58,978 nucleotides of DNA. Source: Pirellula sp. (GTDB taxonomy: Bacteria; Planctomycetota; Planctomycetia; Pirellulales; Pirellulaceae). The notes beneath the pieces are model-generated. The model did no database searches. It had not been told where the DNA came from and saw only the letters and a list, made by a program, of their open reading frames with translations. Shown one piece after another: positions 33,990 through 41,655 of this stretch (positions are counted from its first letter, which is position 1; each line of letters begins with the position of its first letter). Where the stretch lies: contig JAJTFB010000052.1 in the NCBI GenBank assembly GCA_021300015.1, positions 1-58,978 on the forward strand, given 5' to 3'. The translations under genes and the position numbers were made by a program.

Positions 33990-35911
33990 CGTTTGACTTC
34001 GGATTTCTTGAGCTCGTCGAGCGATGCTTGCATCTCTGCATTACCGACCCGACTCTTTTTAGGATTCAGAATGTTGGTGATCTGCGCATCGGCCGAGAGC
34101 TTGGCCATCATCGAGTCCATTTGCTTGGCAAGTTTTTTCTCTCGAATCTCTTTGACCAGATCCTCTTTGACGGCATTGATGTCTTGGACGACCGGATCGG
34201 TGAACCCTTGTGAACGCAAGATCACATACTGGCCACCGACTTCGATGATCCCAGACATTTCGCCGGGTTTAAGACCGAACGCTGCTTTTTCGAGGCTCGC
34301 CTGGCCGCCGTGCTTGCGCAACGGTGGAACCTTGCCAAAGTTGGCCCGGGAACTCGGTTCGACGGAGTACTGATTGGCCAATTCGCCAAAGAACTGCTCG
34401 GTGTTGCGGCCGCGAGCCATCTCCCAGACCTCCTGGGCGGTACGTTGATTGCTCATGACGATCGCGAGGATTTCAGCGCGTTGACCGAAATTCGCCTCGA
34501 AGGCCATGCGGACATCCTCCTCGGTGATTTGAACTTGGTCGGCACAGAGCTTTTTCAGAGCGACCGTCGGCCAGACGGCATCTCGGACGTACATCTCGAT
34601 GGTTTTCCCTTTGTCGCTCAGAACGTCGGCAACCCATCGTTGGACGTCAGGAGTTCCGTCTGCATTGATGTAGCCATAAAACAAGGCTGTGTTTCGGATT
34701 TCTTGATCCACCTCGGCTTGTGTGACTGCTTGTCCGCTCTTGGTCAGTGCATCTTCGACCAGTTTACGGTTGATCTCACCTTCGAGGATCTTGTTTCCAA
34801 ACCTCTTGACGCACTCCTTTTCAAGGATTTCCATCGTCACGCTCTGGCCGTTGATCACGGCGGCGATTCCCGGGTATTGCTGCTGCAACTGCGACTGCCC
34901 GAGTACCGTCACGATCTGGGATCGGTTTCGAAGTTCGGTGTAGATGGTCTCAGCCGATTCGCGAAGTTTCTGCTCCTCGAGTTCCGATTTGATCCGTCCC
35001 TGTATTTCGGCCAATTGGGCTGCGGGCGGGTTGGCCGGAGGCATGTGACGCACGCACTGGAGCGTGACATTCAAATCCCCGACTTTAAAAATCTCGGATA
35101 CTTGGCCGGGCTGTAACGCAAAGGCGATCCGCTCTAGTTCATCCTCGCCGGTGTTCATGCGAATGGGGGGCAAAAGCCCCTCAACACTTGCGCTTGCTGG
35201 ATCTTCGGAGTGCTCGCGGGCCAGAGTCTTGAACAACTCAGGATTCGCTGTGGCTTGCTGGTGGACTTGCTGTAGCTTTGCAGAATCCTTGGTCGCAATC
35301 ATCCGTACCTGAACCTTGGGGCCAAACTCGCTCTGGAACGCGCGATCGATATCCTGAGGCGAAACCTTGAGCATATCCTTGCTCAATTCCCTCAACGCCA
35401 GCATGGGCCAAACGATATCCGACGCGTAGTATTCGGGGCGTATGTCGCGCTCATTTTCGAGCAACTTCAAATACATCTGCACGCTGAGGTTGAATTTCGA
35501 TGCGATTCGTGCGATCTCGTCGTCGACATCCTTCTGCTTGATCTCGATCTTGCGCTCTTGGCAAGCCTGGAGAATCAAGTAGCGGTTGACCATATTCTCC
35601 AGAACTTCCTCGCCATGGCGCAGGACGCACAGGTTGGCCAAGTCCTGCAGGACAATTTTCTGGCCGTTGACCAGGGCCACGATCGCAGGTCCCGATTCGC
35701 TCGGAGTGGCCTGCTCGCTGTCCTTGATGCTGCTTCGCGCGGAGGCTGGTGCGCCCGATAGCCTGCTTGTAGCTCCAGTTCGGTCCTGAGCCTCAAGCGT
35801 GCCTTGGGTCAAAGAAAAGGCCGGAAAACACAAGCAGGTCGCCGTCAGCGTTGCCGCAAAAAATTGTTGTGCCCGAGATTGTTGCGCCCGAGATTGCTGT
35901 ACGTTTGGCAT
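33986..35911 (-). CDS. Exported peptidyl-prolyl isomerase with two parvulin modules
   Basis: 641 residues. After a signal sequence (ATLTATCLCFPAFS), the protein contains two SurA-like units. Each has a helical chaperone-like part (ENMVNRYLILQACQERKIEIKQ; EGEINRKLVEDALTKSGQAVTQ) and a PpiC/parvulin domain (first: VQVRMIATKDSA ... EGLLPPIRMNTGEDELERIAFALQPGQVSEIF; second: AEILAIVMSNQRTAQEV ... FGKVPPLRKHGGQASLEKAAFGLKPGEMSGII). The two halves are clearly homologous, an internal duplication. It probably folds outer-membrane or secreted proteins in the periplasm. A 15-bp tandem DNA repeat (35863-35900) gives a repeated QQSRA just before the signal core. Start ATG 35911; a further ATG seven codons upstream is possible. 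Confidence 0.88.
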   Translation of the reverse strand: MPNVQQSRAQQSRAQQFFAATLTATCLCFPAFSLTQGTLEAQDRTGATSRLSGAPASARSSIKDSEQATPSESGPAIVALVNGQKIVLQDLANLCVLRHGEEVLENMVNRYLILQACQERKIEIKQKDVDDEIARIASKFNLSVQMYLKLLENERDIRPEYYASDIVWPMLALRELSKDMLKVSPQDIDRAFQSEFGPKVQVRMIATKDSAKLQQVHQQATANPELFKTLAREHSEDPASASVEGLLPPIRMNTGEDELERIAFALQPGQVSEIFKVGDLNVTLQCVRHMPPANPPAAQLAEIQGRIKSELEEQKLRESAETIYTELRNRSQIVTVLGQSQLQQQYPGIAAVINGQSVTMEILEKECVKRFGNKILEGEINRKLVEDALTKSGQAVTQAEVDQEIRNTALFYGYINADGTPDVQRWVADVLSDKGKTIEMYVRDAVWPTVALKKLCADQVQITEEDVRMAFEANFGQRAEILAIVMSNQRTAQEVWEMARGRNTEQFFGELANQYSVEPSSRANFGKVPPLRKHGGQASLEKAAFGLKPGEMSGIIEVGGQYVILRSQGFTDPVVQDINAVKEDLVKEIREKKLAKQMDSMMAKLSADAQITNILNPKKSRVGNAEMQASLDELKKSEVKR

Positions 35912-36015
35912 AAGATTCCTTTCCGATTCCATTCGAGTGATCGTGGGAGTCTAGTCCCAGGACGAATGGGGAATCAAGCCCGATTTTTGGAGTTTATGAT
36001 TCCAAACCCCTTGAT

Positions 36016-36975
36016 CTATCGATCGGATCGAAGCGCCCCGAGCAGCGGCTGACGCATCGCCAAAACCGCTGCCAATACACAAAAGATCAACCCCAAGAGG
36101 ATGACCCAAGCGAGCATCACCAGGGGACCACCCAACGAGACGACCGAGTTGCCCCGCAGCAGAATTGACGCCGAGGCGGCCGCAGCGCAGAGCATTCCGA
36201 TCCCCAACCCACGAAACAACTGCCAGCCATTCTCCAGAAACAAGGTCCAGACCAACCTAGCTTTTGGGAAACCCATCGCTCGCATCGCGGCCAACTCGCT
36301 CTTGCGCTCGAGTGCACTTCGAAGCTGCGAGACCCCTAGCCCCAAGGTCCCGAGCAGCAATCCCAATCCGCCCAAAAGCTGAAAGGCGCTCAGGTAGGTG
36401 TTTTGAACGGATAGCAACCGCGCTAAGATGCCATCGGCCGAAGCGCAACTGAGCCCTTCGTCGGACCATCCACCCTCCAAGGCGGTTCGGATCGATTCGA
36501 GCCCTTGGGCACTCGTGCCGTCTTGGGGCTTGACCAGGAAAGCACGGTATCCCCCGATGTCTGGAAATACCTTCTGGAAATTCGCTTCGCCAATCCAGAG
36601 ACTCCCCTGGAGGACCGTGTTTTGCAGCACGCCTACGGTTTGGAATTCGACTTTCTTTTGACCGAAGGTGTAGCTGAATCGCTCACCTACATACCCTCCT
36701 AAATGCAATGCCCAGAGCGCGGTATTCTGGTCGAGAATCACGGGCAAAGGATCCTCTTGCGTTCCATCGGCTGGAGTTTCAAGTCGTTTCCAGGGCGATT
36801 GGCTCAAGTCGGTAGCAAACCACCCAAACTCGCTCTTGCCTTGGGCGTTTCTATCGGCCATGAGCATACTTGGCCCGACTCCCATCACCTGCGGTTCGGC
36901 AGCTTGGTACAAATTGTTGCAGCTCGCATCATCCCCTCCGCGAACGCGGATCGGCACGATCAGAGCATCGACCAA
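36016..36975 (-). CDS. FtsX-family ABC permease, 3' part of broken gene
   Basis: C-terminal part of the permease gene in the next entry, in another frame. Family-like sequence starts at about GEKAQSLVDALIVPIRVRGG (base 36993), upstream of the TTG at 36975. It includes GDDASCNNLYQAAEPQVMGV, the extracytoplasmic MacB-type domain, and four hydrophobic helices with the FtsX signature ERKSELAAMRAMGFPKARLVWTLFLENG, ending near 36016. The TTG has no ribosome binding site, so this half is probably silent unless the frame break is a sequencing or assembly error. The foldase gene follows 105 bp downstream. Confidence 0.8.
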   Translation of the reverse strand: MVDALIVPIRVRGGDDASCNNLYQAAEPQVMGVGPSMLMADRNAQGKSEFGWFATDLSQSPWKRLETPADGTQEDPLPVILDQNTALWALHLGGYVGERFSYTFGQKKVEFQTVGVLQNTVLQGSLWIGEANFQKVFPDIGGYRAFLVKPQDGTSAQGLESIRTALEGGWSDEGLSCASADGILARLLSVQNTYLSAFQLLGGLGLLLGTLGLGVSQLRSALERKSELAAMRAMGFPKARLVWTLFLENGWQLFRGLGIGMLCAAAASASILLRGNSVVSLGGPLVMLAWVILLGLIFCVLAAVLAMRQPLLGALRSDR

Positions 36976-39431
36976 GGACTGGGCTTTTTCGCCGCGAGAA
37001 TCAGAAAACTGGCCATCGCCATGAGCGCCACGGTCAGGATGCTTCTCAGAGGCGCTCGCTGGGCGTTGGAGCGGGCCAGGGTACTAAGGTCCAAACTCGC
37101 ATGCATGCGGTTCTCAACTAGGCTACCTTTCGGACTGCTTGACTGGTTGCTCGACGAATTACGCATCTGAGTGTAGAGCCACAAGACCATCGCGATCATC
37201 CATAGCATGCCGCTACCGACAAACGCCCCAGCTTGGGCTTGGCCCTGGGCCCATTGACCCGCCAGCAGGGCCAGAACACCCAAGACGAAGCATCCGATGG
37301 CGTTGTATCGAATCAAGCGGTTGGCTTGGAGGCTCGGGGCTTGATCGTCCATACGGCCTTTGAGCAGTCGCGCGACGCTGGCCTTGCGCAATTGCCGAGT
37401 GACAAACCATGTCGTGATAAGCGAAACGATGAGCCCTGAAATCCAGCCGATCCATAGGCTCTCGGGTCGGATGTGAAAATCCAGAAACGATACGGAAATG
37501 GCACCAACCCACCAGCTCTTCAAGCCAGCAAGCAACGCGTAGGCGTAGGCGACCCCTAAGGCGACCCCGACGGCGGATCCCAACGCCGCGATCATCGCCG
37601 ATTCGATCAGCAATAGTCGACGCACTTTGGATCTTGTCCAGCCCGATGCGAGCAGCAATCCCCAATGCTCGGCCCTTTTTTCGATGGTCAATCGGAAAAG
37701 CAATGCGACGAGGATCAAGGCGGCTGCGATGACAAAGAAACTCAGGGACAAAAACAGAGCATCGAAAGGGGTCGTCCCACTCGAGGCCTTTAACTGTTGG
37801 GCTCTCAGAGGCAATTCACGCCAACCCAATTGGGTCAATTTCCCCTTCGCCTTCTGAAGAATTCGATCCCCTTGTTCCCGCCGCTGCGCTTCGTTGAGCC
37901 CATCGAAACGCAGTCCTGTTTGCGATCCGAACCGCGATCCGAATAGCTCTTTGGCCCGCTGCTCGGAGATGAATAACTTTGGGGTCAGACGGTGCGAGTT
38001 CCAGTACTCGTCATCCTGCTTTTCGATTTTTCGGGTCAATGCAAACGGAGTCTCCCAATTCGATATGGACTCTTGATCGGTGATCCCTGGAACCAAGGGA
38101 GTCCAAGCCGGGTCGTTGAAGACAGTCGGAGCCTCTGCGAACCTCGCTGGAGACTTGCGACGATAAGCTTGTGCGGGTTCTCGCAAGGGTGCGATCGCAA
38201 CGATGCTTGCTTCAAAGCTCGTCTCGACTTCGGTGCCTTCGACCGTCTCGGGTAGAAAATAATCGATTTTCAGTCGGTCTCCGACTTTGGCGCCGAGTTC
38301 CTTGGCCATCCAATCATGAATCACAACCCAGTCCGTGGGGACGGGATCTTTGCGGCCATCGGAGAGCATCCGAGCGATCAGTTCCCAATCGACTCCGCTG
38401 ATGATCGAATACGGAACGCTACGTCCCTGGGATTCACTTCTTTGGTCTGCGAGGACTTCGGTGTTGTTGGCCAAGTAGCTCAGGACTCGTCGCGACGAGC
38501 CGTCTGCGAGCGCATCGGCAAGGGCGTCTGGGATCATCATCTGCTGGCTGGTCAACTGATCGTAATCGAAGACCGAGACAGGCTCGGTGCCGGGCTGAGC
38601 TTCTCGGTCTAGGGACTCTCCGATCGAATTCTCTGGAAAGACCCTTTGGACCCTTTCCCATCGGAGCCCCAAATCCTCGAGGCTCAGTTGCAGGGTCGGC
38701 AAGAGGGGTTCGGAGTCGGGCATCGAACTGGCGACCGCATTGATTTGTCCCTGTATTTCCAGGGCTTTTTGCAGAGACTCTTTGGATGCATAAGCATTGA
38801 GAACCGGCCTTTGGTCACTGCGAAGCGAGAAGCGGCCTAAGCTCTCATCTGGGACGATATCGACGACTTGCCATCTGGATAACGCGACCACTTCGGTGTC
38901 TCGTTTTCCAAGGGCGCTGTCGGCCGGCACGACCGCATCGCGAGAGACCTTCAAAGTGACACGATCGCCGATCTGGACCTTGAGCTGATCGGCTAGAGAG
39001 CGATTCAACACGAGTTGTTCGTCGCCCAGCGTCGATGTAGGCAGGATCGTGCCGAGTTCCCAGAAGTCCGGATCGACCCCCATGAGAGTCATCTCGGTGA
39101 CCCGATGGGTCGTGATTTTTCCTTCGGATTCCTTCGAGCGGTCTTGATGCTCGGCGACGACCGCTTGGATCCAAAGCAATCCGACGACGGCCCCTGGGCC
39201 GGATCGGGATTGAACGGCTTGCAAAGCCGATTGGTGGAACCACCTTGGCGCCACGATCATTCGCTGAATCGAACCGATGCGATCGAGCGCGATGAATTGC
39301 AAGGAACCCCGCATGCTATCGCCCACCAGGAGCGCACCGACGATCACGGCGCTGGAGATTGCCACCCCAAGGGCTACGGGGAGCAAGAGACGGTGGAAGT
39401 GGGCGATGGTTCGAAAAACTAAGGAAAGCAT
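36960..39431 (-). CDS. FtsX-family ABC permease, 5' part of broken gene
   Basis: 823 residues, genuine for about the first 812. TM1 (LLLPVALGVAISSAVIVGALLVGDSMRGSL) has the planctomycete DevC/FtsX-like start. A large periplasmic region follows (about 45-510), then helices with SLSFFVIAAALILVALLFRLTIEKRAEHWGLLLASGWT and IESAMIAALGSAVGVALGVAYAYALLAGL, typical of FtsX coupling regions, and finally RNSAQRAPLRS-like NAQRAPLRSILTVALMAMASFLIL. There the frame breaks and stops at 36960. A stretch of about 40-50 residues found in relatives between ASFLI and the GDDASC block is missing. ATG 39431 was chosen; it lies 7 bp after the mtnB stop. No ATPase gene is adjacent. Confidence 0.85.
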   Translation of the reverse strand: MLSLVFRTIAHFHRLLLPVALGVAISSAVIVGALLVGDSMRGSLQFIALDRIGSIQRMIVAPRWFHQSALQAVQSRSGPGAVVGLLWIQAVVAEHQDRSKESEGKITTHRVTEMTLMGVDPDFWELGTILPTSTLGDEQLVLNRSLADQLKVQIGDRVTLKVSRDAVVPADSALGKRDTEVVALSRWQVVDIVPDESLGRFSLRSDQRPVLNAYASKESLQKALEIQGQINAVASSMPDSEPLLPTLQLSLEDLGLRWERVQRVFPENSIGESLDREAQPGTEPVSVFDYDQLTSQQMMIPDALADALADGSSRRVLSYLANNTEVLADQRSESQGRSVPYSIISGVDWELIARMLSDGRKDPVPTDWVVIHDWMAKELGAKVGDRLKIDYFLPETVEGTEVETSFEASIVAIAPLREPAQAYRRKSPARFAEAPTVFNDPAWTPLVPGITDQESISNWETPFALTRKIEKQDDEYWNSHRLTPKLFISEQRAKELFGSRFGSQTGLRFDGLNEAQRREQGDRILQKAKGKLTQLGWRELPLRAQQLKASSGTTPFDALFLSLSFFVIAAALILVALLFRLTIEKRAEHWGLLLASGWTRSKVRRLLLIESAMIAALGSAVGVALGVAYAYALLAGLKSWWVGAISVSFLDFHIRPESLWIGWISGLIVSLITTWFVTRQLRKASVARLLKGRMDDQAPSLQANRLIRYNAIGCFVLGVLALLAGQWAQGQAQAGAFVGSGMLWMIAMVLWLYTQMRNSSSNQSSSPKGSLVENRMHASLDLSTLARSNAQRAPLRSILTVALMAMASFLILAAKKPSPWSML

Positions 39432-39438
39432 GATGGCG

Positions 39439-40092
39439 TTATACCAATTTCGTCGATCGCCCAAGACACTCCAGGAGGAATTCCAAAATCTCGATATGGC
39501 GTCTTGCTTCAGCCAGGTCTTTGCCCCAGGTGTACATGCCATGGCGGCGAATCAAGTATCCCCAACAGGGCTCGTTGGGATGGTCTTGAAAGTACTTTTC
39601 AACCTGAACGACCAACGAGGGGATGTCTTGGGTGTTGTCGAAAATAGGAACCCAGACACTCGCTTGGTGGGTGGTAATCCCCTCGAGACCTTTGAGCATT
39701 TCAAAGTCGCTGATGCGGATTCCACCGATCGCCGAGAAGTGCTCCGAGAGCAGAGTGCACCAGACGCTGTGTGTATGAAGGATCGCTCCGGCACCTCGGC
39801 GAGCAGCAAGGCAGTGGAGCAAAGTCTCTGCACTGCTCTTGGGTTGGTTCTCGAATGCCGGGTTTCCGTGGGCATCACAAACCACAAAATCGTTGGGCCC
39901 CAAATGCCCTTTGTCTTTACCGCTGGCTGTGACCAGAAGTTTCAGGGGTTCACGTTCGATGACCGCAGAGTAATTGCTCGAAGTGCCCAGCGACCAGCCG
40001 CGGTTCCAGAATTGGTGACCGGTAGCCCTGAGCCCATCGATGGTCGACTCGTAGGCTTGCAATTGCGGCTTGATCGTTTCGGAGTGGCTCAT
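39439..40092 (-). CDS. mtnB: Methylthioribulose-1-phosphate dehydratase (class II aldolase fold)
   Basis: 217 residues of the class II aldolase/adducin family. Features characteristic of MtnB: RGWSLGTSSNYSAV near residue 31, LLVTASGKDKGHL, the zinc ligands in AILHTHSVWCTLLSE, ISDFEMLKGLEGI and the third His in RRHGMYTWGKDLAEARRHIEILEFL. MtnB dehydrates 5-methylthioribulose-1-phosphate in the methionine salvage pathway. No other mtn gene is in the window, so the assignment rests on sequence alone; another class II aldolase activity is possible. Transcribed just ahead of the FtsX-type permease gene with a 7-bp gap. Confidence 0.82.
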   Translation of the reverse strand: MSHSETIKPQLQAYESTIDGLRATGHQFWNRGWSLGTSSNYSAVIEREPLKLLVTASGKDKGHLGPNDFVVCDAHGNPAFENQPKSSAETLLHCLAARRGAGAILHTHSVWCTLLSEHFSAIGGIRISDFEMLKGLEGITTHQASVWVPIFDNTQDIPSLVVQVEKYFQDHPNEPCWGYLIRRHGMYTWGKDLAEARRHIEILEFLLECLGRSTKLV

Positions 40093-40178
40093 AGCTTGGA
40101 TGAATAGAAGGTTGGACGAATGGAGGGGTTTTCAATACCAAGGTTACCATGAGGCCGCAAAACCTTCCAGCCGACCGT

Positions 40179-41624
40179 TCAAGTAAGGATCTCATCGACG
40201 AGCCTACCGTGCACATCGGTGAGCCGAAAGTCTCGGCCTTGGAACCGATAGGTCAATCGTTGATGATCGATTCCAAGCAAATGGAGCAGGGTTGCGTGTA
40301 GGTCATGGACATGGACGAGCCCCTCGGTCACTCCGAAGCCGAGTTCATCGGTCGCTCCGTGGATCTTGCCAGCCTGAATGCCTCCGCCAGCGATCCACAT
40401 GGTGAATGAATCGACATGGTGGTCTCTGCCGGTGGTCTCTCGGGGTTCGCCCATCGGCGTTCGACCGAATTCACCTCCCCAGATCACCAGCGTCTCTTGC
40501 AGCAATCCTCGCCGTTCCAAATCGAGGATCAGGGCCGTGGAAGCTCGATCGACCTCCAAACAGACCTTATCGAGCGCGTCGTCTAGATCGGCGTTTTTGC
40601 CCCCGTGGTGATCCCAGTCGGTATGGTACAACTGCACGAAACGAACCCCGCGTTCGACGAGTCGTCGGGCGAGCAAACAGTTGTTGGCAAAAGAGCTTTT
40701 TCCTGGCTCTGCTCCGTAGAGCTCGAGCGTCTCGGCCGTCTCCTGATCGACCCGCATCAATTCGGGTGCCGATGTCTGCATGCGAAAGGCGGTTTCGTAA
40801 GCGGCGATGCGGGTCTGTATCTCCGGATCGGAAACCTCTGCATACCGCAATCGGTTCATGTCGTTGGTCGCTTCGATGAATCCTTGCTGCAAGCTCCCTG
40901 AGACCCCTTTGGGATTCTCCAGATGCAGGATGGGACTGCCCTGGCTCCGCAGCGGTACTCCCTGGAATTTCGAGGGTAAAAAGCCAGCCGACCAAAGGGT
41001 ATTGCCAGCTCGTGGACCGCGTGGACCGGATTGCAAAACGACGAACCCGGGCAAGCTTTCCGACTGGCTACCGAGCCCATAGGTCACCCAGGAGCCGATG
41101 CTCGGCCGCCCTGGAGCTTGGAATCCGGTGTTCATAAAAAGCTTCGCAGGACCATGATTGAACACATCGGTCTTCATACCTCGAAGCCAACAAACCTTGT
41201 CGACGATCTTCTGGTGATGGGGCAACAGGGAGCTCAGTTCCATGCCGCACTGTCCGTATCGCTCGAACTTGCGATTGCTCCCGAGGAGCTTTGCGTCGGC
41301 AGGCAGGAACGCAAAGCGGCGGCCGTTGGTCAGGCTCTCTGGGGGCAATTTGCCATGGAATTCCCTGAGCACAGGCTTGTCCTCGAAGAGTTCGAGTTGG
41401 CTTGGGCCACCGGCCATGAACAAATAAATGACGTTCTTGATTCTCGGAGGAACGTGGAAATCCGGGAGCATTCCGAGCGGTTTTGGCGTGTCCTGAGCCA
41501 TCATCGACTCAAGGGCGATTGCCCCAAGGCCGACACCTGCGGCGCTGAGAATTGCGCGGCGATTGTGCTGCATGACGCATTGGGCGGTTCGATCGATGCT
41601 CGATTTGATGCGCATGTTGTCCAT
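40179..41624 (-). CDS. DUF1501 protein
   Basis: 481 residues of the planctomycete DUF1501 family, related to the alkaline phosphatase/sulfatase fold. The N terminus HNRRAILSAAGVGLGAIALESM resembles a twin-arginine signal. Typical blocks: VIYLFMAGGPSQLELFEDKP, GAELS-like CGMELSSLLPHHQKIVD, SWVTYGLGSQSESLPGFVVL, QLYHTDWDHHGGKNADLDDAL, VIWGGEFGRTPMGEPRETTGRDHHVDSFTMWIAGGGI, which carry the Asp/His residues expected to bind metal. Function not established for the family. The start is ambiguous (GTG 41654, ATG 41624, ATG 41573); I chose 41624 with AGGA upstream. It follows its DUF1549/DUF1553 partner directly, so the two are co-transcribed. Confidence 0.88.
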   Translation of the reverse strand: MDNMRIKSSIDRTAQCVMQHNRRAILSAAGVGLGAIALESMMAQDTPKPLGMLPDFHVPPRIKNVIYLFMAGGPSQLELFEDKPVLREFHGKLPPESLTNGRRFAFLPADAKLLGSNRKFERYGQCGMELSSLLPHHQKIVDKVCWLRGMKTDVFNHGPAKLFMNTGFQAPGRPSIGSWVTYGLGSQSESLPGFVVLQSGPRGPRAGNTLWSAGFLPSKFQGVPLRSQGSPILHLENPKGVSGSLQQGFIEATNDMNRLRYAEVSDPEIQTRIAAYETAFRMQTSAPELMRVDQETAETLELYGAEPGKSSFANNCLLARRLVERGVRFVQLYHTDWDHHGGKNADLDDALDKVCLEVDRASTALILDLERRGLLQETLVIWGGEFGRTPMGEPRETTGRDHHVDSFTMWIAGGGIQAGKIHGATDELGFGVTEGLVHVHDLHATLLHLLGIDHQRLTYRFQGRDFRLTDVHGRLVDEILT

Positions 41625-41655
41625 GGTTTTTTGGATTCCTCGTTTGGTTTCCACA

